Of a stretch of 64,000 nucleotides of DNA, positions 16,862 through 24,749 are shown piece after piece; the first letter of the stretch is position 1, and each line of letters starts with the position of its first letter. The position numbers were made by a program, and so were the translations under genes. The notes beneath the pieces were generated by a model that saw nothing but the letters and a program-made list of their open reading frames with translations, had not been told where the DNA came from and searched no databases. Source of the DNA: Devosia sp. 66-22 (GTDB lineage: Bacteria > Pseudomonadota > Alphaproteobacteria > Rhizobiales > Devosiaceae). Location: NCBI GenBank assembly GCA_001899065.1, contig MKUZ01000028.1:1-64000 (forward strand). Reading direction: 5' to 3'.

Positions 16862-17560
16862 ATGGCCACGGCGCTCAACGAACATATCGTCACCTCCTAC
16901 GAGGACGAGCTCATCAATCTCAATAAGGCCATCTCCGAGATGGGCGGGATGGTGGAGCAGGCGATCACCGACGCGGCGAACGCGCTGCTCAAGCTCGACC
17001 ATAAGGCAGCGCAGGATGTGCGCCAGTACGACAAGCTCATCGACGGGATGAAGGACCGCATCACCGAGATGGCGGTGTCGATCATCGCGCGGCGGCAGCC
17101 GATCGCGGTGGATTTGCGCATGGTGGTGACGGCGATCCAGGTGGCCAACGACCTCGAGCGCACCGGCGACATGGCCAAGCAGCTCGCGAAGCGGACGTTG
17201 CAGATCGAGAGCCTGGCGCTGGCGCCCAAGTTCTACAACGGCGTCAAGCACATGACGGACCTCGTTGCACGGCAGCTCAAATCGGCGCTCGACGCCTATG
17301 CGAGCCGCGATGCGGCCAAGGCGGTCGATGTGTGCGCGCATGACGACGAAGTGGATCTGATGCACACCTCGCTGTTCCGCGAGTTGCTCACCTACATGAT
17401 GGAAGACCCGCGCAACATTTCGCAGTGCATCCATCTGCTGTTCTGCACCAAGAGCCTCGAGCGCGTGGGCGACCACGCGACCAACATCGCGGAAGCTGCA
17501 TTCTATCTCGAGACCGGCCGCCAGCTCGGCCAGGACGAGACGCAGCGGCAGCAGCTCTAG
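16862..17560 (+). CDS. phoU: Phosphate-signalling protein PhoU
   Basis: Negative modulator that links the state of the Pst transporter to PhoR/PhoB signalling. The 232-residue all-helical protein has two PhoU repeats, with metal-cluster-type E/D-rich motifs such as ERTGDMAKQ and ERVGDHATNIAE. It lies 18 nt after pstB and 11 nt before phoB, the usual order. PhoR is not in the window. Confidence 0.95.
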   Translation: MATALNEHIVTSYEDELINLNKAISEMGGMVEQAITDAANALLKLDHKAAQDVRQYDKLIDGMKDRITEMAVSIIARRQPIAVDLRMVVTAIQVANDLERTGDMAKQLAKRTLQIESLALAPKFYNGVKHMTDLVARQLKSALDAYASRDAAKAVDVCAHDDEVDLMHTSLFRELLTYMMEDPRNISQCIHLLFCTKSLERVGDHATNIAEAAFYLETGRQLGQDETQRQQL

Positions 17561-17571
17561 GGCCAAGGCAA

Positions 17572-18273
17572 ATGACCGCGACCATCCTGATCGTCGAAGA
17601 CGAGGCGGATCTACGCGAACTCGTCCGCTACAATCTCGAAGCCGAAGGCTTTCGCGTCAGCATGGCCGAGAGCGGCGACGAGGCGGTGGAGCGCATCCGC
17701 GACGGCGTGCCGGATCTGATTCTGCTCGACTGGATGCTGCCGGGGCTGAGCGGCATCGAGCTCTGCCGGCGCTGGCGCTCGCGCGAGGAGACGGCGCGCA
17801 CGCCGATCATCATGATCACGGCGCGCGGCGAGGAAGAAGAGCGCGTGCGGGGCCTCGCAACGGGCGCCGACGATTATGTGGTCAAACCGTTCTCGATGCC
17901 GGAGCTCGTGGCGCGCATCCAGGCGCTGCTGCGCCGCTCGAGCCCACAGCTCGTCACCAATGTGCTCAAGGCCGGCGATCTCGAACTCGACCGGCAGAGC
18001 CACCGGGTGCGGCGGTCGGGCCGTGACCTCCATCTGGGGCCGACCGAGTACCGGCTGCTCGAATATTTGATGCGCCACCCGGGCCGGGTCTATTCGCGCG
18101 AGCAGCTGCTGGACGGGGTGTGGGGCAACGACGTCTATGTCGACGAACGCACGGTGGACGTGCATGTCGGGCGGCTGCGCAAGGCCATCAATCGCGGGCG
18201 CGAGGCCGATCCGATCCGCACCGTGCGCGGGGCGGGGTATGCGTTCGACGAGCGCTTTGCCGCTAACGCCTGA
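17572..18273 (+). CDS. phoB: Phosphate regulon response regulator PhoB
   Basis: OmpR-family activator of phosphate-starvation genes, 233 residues. The receiver is canonical: acidic pocket VEDE, phospho-acceptor Asp53 (LLDWMLPG), switch Thr in MITARG and Lys in DDYVVKPFS. The DNA-binding domain reads LGPTEYRLLEYLM to VRGAGYAFD. ATG at 17572 is the natural start; the frame is open into phoU upstream. It closes the pst operon without phoR. The intact receiver contrasts with the degenerate paralogue at 11287-11976. Confidence 0.95.
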   Translation: MTATILIVEDEADLRELVRYNLEAEGFRVSMAESGDEAVERIRDGVPDLILLDWMLPGLSGIELCRRWRSREETARTPIIMITARGEEEERVRGLATGADDYVVKPFSMPELVARIQALLRRSSPQLVTNVLKAGDLELDRQSHRVRRSGRDLHLGPTEYRLLEYLMRHPGRVYSREQLLDGVWGNDVYVDERTVDVHVGRLRKAINRGREADPIRTVRGAGYAFDERFAANA

Positions 18274-18318
18274 CCTCCATGGCCGCGTGCGATCTCTAGT
18301 CACGCGCCCGTCACATCC

Positions 18319-18334
18319 ATCCGCTATTCCGGAT
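18319..18334. promoter_or_regulatory. Candidate ArsR operator upstream of first arsR
   Basis: ATCCG-N6-CGGAT, an inverted repeat, ends 2 nt before the arsR ATG. It is nested in a second dyad ATCCAT...ATGGAT. ArsR repressors bind dyads at such positions. Binding is inferred. Confidence 0.32.
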
Positions 18335-18336
18335 AC

Positions 18337-18699
18337 ATGGATGATACGGACGTCATCGAGGTCCTTGGCGCTCTCTCGCAGGAAACCAGACTCCGCACGT
18401 TCCGGCGTCTCGTCGCGGTAGAGCCCGAAGGTATCGCTGCCGGCGACCTGGCGCGCCAAGCTGGTGTTCCCCAGAACACAATGTCGGCTCACCTTTCGGT
18501 GCTCGCGGCTGCTGGTCTCGTGCACGGTGAACGGCAAAGCCGATCGATCATCTATCGTGCCTCGTTGACCAGGCTGCGTGACGTCACCCGCTACCTTGTC
18601 CAGGACTGCTGCGGCGGTCGGCCGGAAATCTGCGCCCCACTTGTCGACGCCTTCACCCCCTGTTGCACCCCTAAAGAGGAGATCGCCGATCATGGCTGA
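18337..18699 (+). CDS. arsR: ArsR-family arsenic-responsive repressor (first copy)
   Basis: Winged-helix repressor of 120 residues that releases DNA on binding As(III). The recognition helix region is QAGVPQNTMSAHLSVLAAAGLV. There is no classical CVC motif in the helix; the cysteines are C-terminal: Cys91, Cys92 and Cys99 (DCCGGRPEIC), a spacing close to that of the Acidithiobacillus-type ArsR site, plus a second pair Cys109-Cys110. The three-cysteine site is therefore inferred to be the metal sensor. It starts without an obvious ribosome-binding site and overlaps arsC by 8 nt. It heads the arsR-arsC-aqpS-arsC operon. Confidence 0.92.
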   Translation: MDDTDVIEVLGALSQETRLRTFRRLVAVEPEGIAAGDLARQAGVPQNTMSAHLSVLAAAGLVHGERQSRSIIYRASLTRLRDVTRYLVQDCCGGRPEICAPLVDAFTPCCTPKEEIADHG

Positions 18700-19222
18700 A
18701 GATCGTCCCTACAACGTCCTGTTTCTCTGCACAGGCAACTCTGCGCGCTCGGTTCTGGGCGAAGCGTTTCTCAACCACACCGCCGGCGGCCAGTTCCGAG
18801 CGTTCTCTGCCGGCTCGCATCCGAAGGGGCAGGTGAACCCAATGGCCCTGCAGGTTCTCCGCGAGGCCGGTATTCCGACCGAAGGCTTGCGGTCGAAGTC
18901 CTGGGATGAGTTCGCTGGTCTTGACGCCCCGCATATGGACTTCGTTTTCACTGTCTGCGACGACGCGGCTGGTGAGGTGTGCCCGATCTGGCCCGGCCAC
19001 CCGCTCACCGCCCACTGGGGCATCGAGGATCCTGCCGCGGTCGAAGGCACGGACTTCCAGAAGCGGGCGGCGTTCCTCGAAGCTCTCCGTTTCATGAAGA
19101 ACCGCATCTCCGCATTTACAAGTCTGCCGCACCGCAGCATCGATCGCATGGTGCTGCAGACAAAGCTGCACGAGATCGGCAGTCTCGAGGGTCGCACCAC
19201 AAAAGCCGGCAGCGCCGCCTGA
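18692..19222 (+). CDS. arsC: Arsenate reductase ArsC, thioredoxin-coupled (LMW phosphatase fold)
   Basis: Reduces As(V) to As(III) in the cytoplasm. The 176-residue protein has the phosphatase-type loop CTGNSARS with nucleophile Cys13, and the redox cysteines Cys89 and Cys97 (VCDDAAGEVC) that relay the disulfide as in S. aureus ArsC. GAGGAG precedes the ATG at 18692, which overlaps the arsR end. The stop overlaps the aqpS start as TGATG, consistent with the known functional pairing of ArsC with the aquaglyceroporin. Confidence 0.95.
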   Translation: MAEDRPYNVLFLCTGNSARSVLGEAFLNHTAGGQFRAFSAGSHPKGQVNPMALQVLREAGIPTEGLRSKSWDEFAGLDAPHMDFVFTVCDDAAGEVCPIWPGHPLTAHWGIEDPAAVEGTDFQKRAAFLEALRFMKNRISAFTSLPHRSIDRMVLQTKLHEIGSLEGRTTKAGSAA

Positions 19223-19890
19223 TGTCCGACACATTGCGCCGTCTCGCTGCCGAGGCGCTGGGGACGGCGCTCCTGTCCGCGACCGTGATCGGCTCTGGCA
19301 TCATGGCCGAGAGCCTGTCCGCCGACATCGGGATACAGCTCCTGGCCAACTCGCTGGCAACAGGGGCGATCCTCGTTGTGCTGATCTCTCTGTTGGCACC
19401 GGTCTCCGGCGCGCACTTCAACCCACTCGTCAGTGCAGCGATGGCGGCATCGGGCGAACTGTCCCTGGTGGAGACGGCCGCCTTCGTGGCCGCTCAACTC
19501 CTCGCAGCGTTCGCGGGTGCCGTTCTCGCCCACGCGATGTTCGGTCTGCCGCTGATCGAGTTCTCCACGCACGTTCGCACCGGCTGGTCGGCATGGCTGT
19601 CAGAGGGCGTCGCGGCCTTCGGCTTGCTTCTGGTGATCCTTGGGGCAAGGGGTGGCCCCGATAGTATCGCTATTCTAGTGGCCCTCTATATCGTGGCTGC
19701 TTATTGGTTCACTGCCTCGACGTCGTTCGCCAATCCGGCGCTGACAATCGCACGAAGCTTGACGGACACTTTCGCGGGCATCCGGCCCATCGACGCGCCG
19801 GCGTTCATTGTGGCCCAAGCTGCGGGCGCAGCGCTAGCGTTCGCCATCGCTCCCTTGCTCTTCGGTCGAAAGGGAACTGCGCCGCGATGA
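19222..19890 (+). CDS. aqpS: Aquaglyceroporin AqpS for arsenite efflux
   Basis: Membrane channel of the MIP family, 222 residues, six predicted membrane segments. The two half-helix motifs are HFNPLVS (Asn67) and FANPALT near residue 180; the first is NPL rather than NPA. In Sinorhizobium meliloti AqpS lets As(III) formed by ArsC leave down its gradient. Here it is coupled by overlapping stop/start codons to an arsC on each side. Confidence 0.93.
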   Translation: MSDTLRRLAAEALGTALLSATVIGSGIMAESLSADIGIQLLANSLATGAILVVLISLLAPVSGAHFNPLVSAAMAASGELSLVETAAFVAAQLLAAFAGAVLAHAMFGLPLIEFSTHVRTGWSAWLSEGVAAFGLLLVILGARGGPDSIAILVALYIVAAYWFTASTSFANPALTIARSLTDTFAGIRPIDAPAFIVAQAAGAALAFAIAPLLFGRKGTAPR

Positions 19891-20318
19891 CCATCACGAT
19901 CTACCACAATCCCGATTGCGGCACCTCGCGCAACACGCTGGCCATGATCCGCCAAAGCGGCGAGGAGCCGCTCCTCATCGAGTATCTCAAGGCGCCGCCG
20001 GCTCGTGCCGACATTGTTCGGATGATCGCCGATGCAGGCCTCTCGGTGCGAGAGGCGCTGCGCCAGAAGGATACCCCCTACGAGAGTCTCGGCCTGGGTG
20101 CGCCCGAGCTGAGCGACGACGATCTGCTCGACGCGATGGAGGCTCACCCAATCCTCATCAATCGCCCCTTCGTGGTGACGCCGCTCGGCACCCGGCTGTG
20201 CCGGCCTTCTGAGCTTGTCCTCGAGATACTCCCCAATCCGGACATCGGTCCCTTCACCAAGGAAGACGGGGAGGTCGTCATCGACGACCAGGGCCGGAGA
20301 GTGGGGCAGACCGAGTAA
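19887..20318 (+). CDS. arsC: Arsenate reductase ArsC, glutathione/glutaredoxin-coupled
   Basis: Second, unrelated arsenate reductase, 143 residues, of the ArsC/Spx thioredoxin-fold family. The catalytic Cys11 is in HNPDCGTSRNTL, and the substrate arginines are in NRPFVVTPLGTRLCRPSE, matching the E. coli R773 ArsC pattern. It overlaps aqpS by 4 nt (ATGA). Having both reductase types in one operon gives coupling to both thioredoxin and glutaredoxin pools. Confidence 0.95.
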   Translation: MTITIYHNPDCGTSRNTLAMIRQSGEEPLLIEYLKAPPARADIVRMIADAGLSVREALRQKDTPYESLGLGAPELSDDDLLDAMEAHPILINRPFVVTPLGTRLCRPSELVLEILPNPDIGPFTKEDGEVVIDDQGRRVGQTE

Positions 20319-20327
20319 TTCGAAAAG

Positions 20328-20379
20328 ATTGGAAATTCGCTTGACGCCCGGTCAGCGAGGTCGTATTGGCTATTTCCAT
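20328..20379 (+). promoter_or_regulatory. Promoter and operator of second arsR (leaderless)
   Basis: TTGACG (20341-20346), a 17-nt spacer and TATTGG (20364-20369) form a sigma-70-type promoter whose start point would fall within a few bases of the arsR ATG at 20378, implying a leaderless mRNA. CTATTTCCAT (20370-20379) covers the start site, and its near-complement ATTGGAAAT is at 20328-20336. A third copy lies before the flavoprotein gene. These are probably ArsR operator half-sites. Confidence 0.6.
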
Positions 20380-20707
20380 GAAACTCGAAACAGCAGCATC
20401 GCAGCTGGAAGCGCTCGGCAACGCCACGCGGCTCGAACTCTATCGCACTCTCGTGCGGGCAGGTGACCCCGGTATGCCGGTTGGCCGCGTGCAAGAGCGC
20501 CTGCAGCTGCCGGCGTCGACGCTGTCGCATCATCTTCGCCGTCTGGTCGAGACGGGGCTGGTGACGCAGCAGCGGCAGGGCACGACCCTGATCTGCCGCG
20601 CCAACTACCCCAGCATGAATACGCTGATTGGCTACCTATCCGACGAGTGCTGCGCCGATACAGGCACCGCCTCGTGCACAACATCCCCAGAAGAGGTCGC
20701 TGCGTGA
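20378..20707 (+). CDS. arsR: ArsR-family arsenic-responsive repressor (second copy)
   Basis: A 109-residue winged-helix repressor. The DNA-binding core runs LGNATRLELYRTL to LPASTLSHHLRRLVETGLV. The cysteines are again C-terminal (ECCADTGTASC), similar in layout to the upstream ArsR but with a different sequence. Start at ATG 20378; an in-frame TTG upstream falls in the promoter and is rejected. It has its own promoter and probably controls the downstream flavoprotein and exporter genes, so the ars block has two separately sensed units. Confidence 0.9.
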   Translation: MKLETAASQLEALGNATRLELYRTLVRAGDPGMPVGRVQERLQLPASTLSHHLRRLVETGLVTQQRQGTTLICRANYPSMNTLIGYLSDECCADTGTASCTTSPEEVAA

Positions 20708-20727
20708 CCTCTCTTCTTTTTTGCCAA

Positions 20728-20737
20728 CTATTTCCAT
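20728..20737 (+). promoter_or_regulatory. Repeat of the arsR operator motif
   Basis: An exact second copy of CTATTTCCAT, which also overlaps the start of the second arsR. It lies 23 nt before the ATG of the flavoprotein gene and just after the arsR stop. Suggests the same repressor can act at this internal position. Confidence 0.45.
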
Positions 20738-20759
20738 TCTCCTAGAAGGATCAAACATC

Positions 20760-22178
20760 ATGTCGCAAGAAGCGAGATTGCCGGTTGTAGTCATCGGTGC
20801 CGGTCCGGTTGGAATGGCTGCCGCAGCTCAGTTGAGCGAGCGTAGGGTGCCGTTTGTGCTCTTCGAGCGAGGAGCTCAGGTCGGCGAGGCGATGCGCGCC
20901 TGGTCGCACGTGCAGGTCTTCTCGCCTTGGGAATACAACATCGACAAGGCCGCCCGTCGCCTGCTCGAAGCCAGCGGGTGGGAAGCTCCCGATGAAGAGG
21001 CCCTCCCGACTGGTGGCGAGCTCGTCTCGCGCTATTTGCAGCCTTTGGCCGAGCTCCCGCAGATCGCGCCCCACCTTCAGCTCGGGGCGACCGTCCGCTC
21101 GATTACGCGCGAGGGGCTCGACAAGATGACGTCGACCAATCGCGACAACGTGCCCTTTGCGATCCGCTGGGTCGACCTCGACGGCCGGTCACGCTTCACG
21201 CGCGCGTCCGCCATCATCGATGCCTCGGGAACGTGGGAGAAGCCCAACCCGATCGGTGTCGATGGCCTCACGGTTCCTGGCGAAGCCGACAATTCGGATC
21301 TCATCGCCTACGGCATTCCCGACGTCGCTGGCCGCGATCGCGAGCTCTATGAGGGCAAGCGGGTGCTCGTAGTCGGCAGCGGCCACTCAGCCATCCAGTC
21401 GGCACTGGCGCTGCTCAGCCTCAAGGACGCTGAGACTAGCACCAAGGTCACCTGGGCGCTCCGCCGCAATCGGATCGAGCGTCTGCTCGGCGGAGGTCTA
21501 AACGACCAGCTGCCGGCTCGTGGCGCCCTCGGGCTCGCCGCACGCCGCGCCATAGACGATGGCCGCCTCGACGTCCTCGCGCCGTTCTCCGCCTACTCGA
21601 TCCGCCGCGCAGGCGCCGCGCTCGAAGTCGAGGGGGCGCTGTCGGGCCACGCCCTGACTGTGAGCGTCGACCGCATCATTGTCGCGACTGGCTTCCGCCC
21701 GAACCTCGACATGGCGAGCGAGTTGCGCGTGCAGCTCGATCCCGCCGTTGAAGCCCCGCCGGCTCTCGCCCCGCTGATCGATCCCAACTTCCACTCCTGC
21801 GGCAGCGTGCCGCCGCACGGCGTCGACGAGCTGACCCATCCGGAGAAGAACTTCTTCATCGTGGGGTCGAAGTCTTACGGCCGCGCGCCGACCTTCCTCA
21901 TGGCTACCGGCTATGAGCAGGTCCGCTCGATCGCCGACGAGCTTGCTGGCAACCCGGTAGCCGCTCGTCAGGTGCAGCTCGTTCTCCCCGAGACCGGCGT
22001 ATGCAGCTCGTCGCGCGTCACCGGCGAGGCGTCCGAGGCCTGCTGTGGTGGTCCGGCCGCGACAGCCGACTCGTGCTGCGTCGCCGACGAGGTCGCCAAG
22101 TCAGAGGGGCAGGCCGGATGCGGCTGCGGCACCTCGACCACGGTGACGAAGCCGGCCTTGGTCGTCGAGCGCGCCTGA
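20760..22178 (+). CDS. arsO: ArsO-like FAD/NAD(P)H flavoprotein with Cys-rich tail
   Basis: A 472-residue flavoprotein of the type found next to arsenic exporters and often named ArsO. The N-terminal FAD-binding motif is GAGPVGMAAAAQL; an NAD(P)H-binding motif GSGHSAIQSALAL is near residue 205; ATGFRPN marks the family. The last 65 residues are unusual: separate Cys, CC, CC and CGCG groups (SEACCGGP, DSCCVAD, GCGCG) look like a soft-metal-binding tail. The start is ATG 20760, with AGAAGGA upstream. It is followed by the exporter gene after 9 nt. The substrate of the family is not established; oxidation of an arsenical, or electron transfer to one, is an inference. Confidence 0.75.
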   Translation: MSQEARLPVVVIGAGPVGMAAAAQLSERRVPFVLFERGAQVGEAMRAWSHVQVFSPWEYNIDKAARRLLEASGWEAPDEEALPTGGELVSRYLQPLAELPQIAPHLQLGATVRSITREGLDKMTSTNRDNVPFAIRWVDLDGRSRFTRASAIIDASGTWEKPNPIGVDGLTVPGEADNSDLIAYGIPDVAGRDRELYEGKRVLVVGSGHSAIQSALALLSLKDAETSTKVTWALRRNRIERLLGGGLNDQLPARGALGLAARRAIDDGRLDVLAPFSAYSIRRAGAALEVEGALSGHALTVSVDRIIVATGFRPNLDMASELRVQLDPAVEAPPALAPLIDPNFHSCGSVPPHGVDELTHPEKNFFIVGSKSYGRAPTFLMATGYEQVRSIADELAGNPVAARQVQLVLPETGVCSSSRVTGEASEACCGGPAATADSCCVADEVAKSEGQAGCGCGTSTTVTKPALVVERA

Positions 22179-22187
22179 GGACTTAAC

Positions 22188-23399
22188 ATGTCTCGACCGG
22201 TTCCGGCCGCGGCGATCTGGGCGCTTGGTGCGACCCAGATCGTCGGCTACGGCACGCTCTACTATTCGTTCAGCGTGCTTGCCCCGAGCTTTGGCGAAAC
22301 CTTCGGCTGGAGTCAGGAGTGGGTCTATGCCGCCCTCTCTCTGTCGCTTCTCGCCGGGGGCATCGCAGCGCCCATCGCGGGCGGCCTCGTCGACCGGTTC
22401 GGCGCGGGCAGGGTGATGACCATCGGCTCGGTCCTCGCCGCCCTAGGCTTCGTCGTCGCGGCCTTCGCTCAGAACGGCGTGTGGTTCGCCGCCGCTCTGA
22501 TCGCGATGGAAGTGATCTCGAGCCTCGTCCTCTACGCCACCGCGTTTGCCGCGCTCGTCAGGATTGGTGGCAAGGAAGCGCAGCGCAGCATTACGCACCT
22601 CACGCTGATCGCCGGCTTCGCCTCGACGTTGTTCTGGCCGCTGACGGCCGGGCTCATCCAGGTAATGGACTGGCGGGGCGTCTACCTCGTCTTCGCCGCG
22701 CTGAACCTGTTCCTCTGTGCGCCGCTCCATTGGTGGGTTGGCACGCTCGAGGGGCCGGACGAAGTCACACCGGCCGCGACGGTTGAAGCGGAACCAGCAA
22801 AATCCAGAAGCGGGATCTCGCTGATCTTCCTGCTGATGATGGCGGGCTTCGCGATCGAGGGATTCATCCTCTCCGCCGTGCTCAACCACATCGCGCCGCT
22901 GCTGACGATGCTTGGCCTCGCGGGGCCGAGCATCCTCATCACGACGCTCTTCGGCCCCGCCCAGGTCCTCTCGCGCTTCGTCAACATGCTCTTCGGTAAG
23001 GGACTGCGTCAGACCCACCTCACCATCATCGCCGCAGCTCTGCCGGGTCTAGGTGTGCTCGCGCTCGCCCTCGGCGGTCCTTCGGCTCTCGCCGGCATGG
23101 TGTTCGCCTTGCTGTTCGGCCTGGGCTCCGGGCTCACGAGCATCGTCTCGGGCTCGCTGCCCCTCGAGCTCTTCGGCCGCCATCGCTACGGCTCGAGGCT
23201 GGGTTGGCTCTCTTCCGCCCGCCAGATAGCCTCCGCCGTGGCACCATTTGGTCTTGCCGTGGCGATTGGGAAAATGGGCATTGTGCCGGCATTGTTTATG
23301 GTTGTTGCTATGGCGACCGCAGCGACCTGTGTTTTTGCGCTGATTGCTGGTCGAGAAGCCGACACGCGAGATGCAGGAAACAATGTCGCAATTGGCTGA
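22188..23399 (+). CDS. arsK: ArsK-like MFS arsenite exporter
   Basis: A 403-residue major-facilitator protein with 12 predicted membrane segments and the loop 2-3 motif GGLVDRFGAGRVM. Its position directly after an ArsO-like flavoprotein under a second ArsR fits ArsK, the MFS efflux protein for As(III) and related trivalent compounds described in Agrobacterium. ArsJ (organoarsenical phosphate export) is less likely because no GAPDH gene is adjacent. TGAGGA precedes the ATG. No ArsB or ACR3 pump is present, so this and AqpS are the only export routes seen. Confidence 0.7.
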   Translation: MSRPVPAAAIWALGATQIVGYGTLYYSFSVLAPSFGETFGWSQEWVYAALSLSLLAGGIAAPIAGGLVDRFGAGRVMTIGSVLAALGFVVAAFAQNGVWFAAALIAMEVISSLVLYATAFAALVRIGGKEAQRSITHLTLIAGFASTLFWPLTAGLIQVMDWRGVYLVFAALNLFLCAPLHWWVGTLEGPDEVTPAATVEAEPAKSRSGISLIFLLMMAGFAIEGFILSAVLNHIAPLLTMLGLAGPSILITTLFGPAQVLSRFVNMLFGKGLRQTHLTIIAAALPGLGVLALALGGPSALAGMVFALLFGLGSGLTSIVSGSLPLELFGRHRYGSRLGWLSSARQIASAVAPFGLAVAIGKMGIVPALFMVVAMATAATCVFALIAGREADTRDAGNNVAIG

Positions 23400-23423
23400 T
23401 GAGCTTCAGTTGTCCGTCGCAAT

Positions 23424-23449
23424 CGTCTGTCCGGGCGTCTGTCCGCGGG
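23424..23449 (+). repeat. Direct repeat block, copy 1
   Basis: CGTCTGTCCG, two bases, then CGTCTGTCCGCGGG. The same 26-nt arrangement recurs at 23667-23692 with only the two middle bases changed. Each block is thus a tandem of the same decamer. Candidate integrase/excisionase arm sites or attachment-site remnants. Confidence 0.6.
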
Positions 23450-23539
23450 GAACTCTCGGCTGTGAGCTGCAGGAACAGCCACTACAGTCCTGTCTCCCTC
23501 TCCGCCACTTTCCGCCATCGCAGACGTGCCGAAAATGCT

Positions 23540-23569
23540 GCTAACCCCGCGTAGCAGCGCGGCTTTAGC
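23540..23569 (+). terminator. Stem-loop after arsK, possible terminator
   Basis: GCTAA-CC-CCGCG, loop TAGCAG, CGCGG-CT-TTAGC form a 10-bp stem with a 2x2 internal loop. There is no strong U-run, and it lies 140 nt after arsK, so termination is uncertain. Confidence 0.3.
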
Positions 23570-23666
23570 TTAGGGCTTGCAGGCGCTTGGCGGATGATCG
23601 TGGGCGCACTTTCCGCCGGTAGCAGCACAAGTGCCGGAAGTCCGGGGGACACACGCTTCAACGTAC

Positions 23667-23692
23667 CGTCTGTCCGATCGTCTGTCCGCGGG
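23667..23692 (+). repeat. Direct repeat block, copy 2
   Basis: Second copy of the block at 23424-23449, 243 nt downstream, with AT in place of GG between the two decamers. Confidence 0.6.
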
Positions 23693-23813
23693 CCGGCTCT
23701 GTTGAGCGGGATTCTTGCAGGCCCGTCAGCCCATTAAGGATAACCTCAGGGCTTCTTTACGACAGCTCTGGATAATCCGTCCTTAGTACGCATGTCTGTG
23801 GCGACCACAGTAC

Positions 23814-24584
23814 TTGGGGCCCATCGAATTGGCTCAGGCTCGCGCGCTCACCGCTACGCAGGTGAACGCCCTCACCAAAGAGGGTGTGCACTGGGTTGCG
23901 CCCAGCCTCTACATGCAGGTGAGAGACCACGGCACCCGGAGCTGGCTCTTCCGCTACAGCCGCAACGGCACCAACCAGTGGATGGGTCTGGGTTCCACCG
24001 AAGAGAAACCGTTGAGCGATGCCCGTGACGAAGCGGCGATGCTGCGGGTGAAAGTCAAGCGCGGCGAGGATCCGATTGCCAGCAAGCGCGAGGTCCAGGC
24101 GCAGCGCAAGATCGAAATGAAGCCGAAGGTCCCGACCTTCGCTGAGTGTGCCGAGAAGTACATCGCCTCGCACAAGTCTGGCTGGAAGAACGAAAAGCAC
24201 GCCCAGCAGTGGCCGAGCACCATCGAGATGTACGTGAACCCGTTCATCGGAAAGCTGCCGGTCGATCAGGTCACGGTCGAGGACGTGCTCAAGGTTCTGA
24301 AGCCCGTCTGGACGAGCAAGCCCGAGACGGCGAGTCGGGTGCGCGGTCGCATCGAGCAGGTCCTCGGCTGGGCTGCCGCGATGGGCTACCGCGCCGGTGA
24401 CAATCCGGCGCAATGGAAGGGCGGGGCACTTCCACATCTGCTCCCCGCCATTGGCAAGATCGCCAAGGTAGAGCATCGCAAGGCTGTGCCCTACCAAGAC
24501 GTTCCCAAGCTCATGTCCGAGCTGCGCAAGAACGGCAGCGTGAGTGCGAAGTCCCTGATGTTCACGATCCTATGGGCGACTTAG
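23814..24584 (+). pseudogene. Truncated tyrosine recombinase (island integrase) remnant
   Basis: N-terminal part of a P4/prophage-type integrase. The DUF4102 arm-binding domain (LTKEGVHWVAPSLYMQVRDH, SWLFRYSRNG, WMGLGS) is followed by the core-binding domain (TFAECAEKYIASHKSGWKN). The frame stops after SLMFTILWAT, just where the catalytic domain should continue with an ARTGE-like Arg motif. The catalytic Arg, HxxR and Tyr are all absent, leaving about 256 of a usual 400 residues, so it cannot be active. The start is uncertain (TTG at 23814 or 23829). The sequence after the stop does not resume the family in another frame, which suggests deletion or a recombination junction. It marks mobile-element history beside the arsenic island. 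Confidence 0.8.
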
Positions 24585-24749
24585 GCGACCGCGCTGACAG
24601 CTGCTGCAGATAGATCAAGCCTTGGCGTCGCGGGCGCGATTCGCAACCGGCACCGAGCCTCAAGGGATGAAAGCCCGTCACTCATTTTCGCCTCTGGACA
24701 GGATCGTAGTCATGCGGCCAGCTAGACGCAAACCTGGCTCCGGACACAA

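Larger units (their letters stand above)
23400..23813. other. Gene-free junction with repeats, upstream of integrase remnant
   Basis: About 410 bp with no credible gene. It contains the duplicated CGTCTGTCCG-type block, a 30-nt hairpin and no tRNA 3' end that I can recognise. It separates the ars operon from the integrase remnant and probably marks one boundary of a former mobile element. Confidence 0.5.

Noticed and set aside
16469-18693. Two long minus-strand frames opposite phoU and phoB
   Set aside because: Both lie across well-identified + strand genes and contain low-complexity His/Arg/Leu-rich sequence typical of shadow frames.
23400-23813. Possible tRNA or att site next to the integrase
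   Set aside because: I searched for a T-loop and CCA-type 3' end and for a cloverleaf and found none; only repeats and one hairpin are present.
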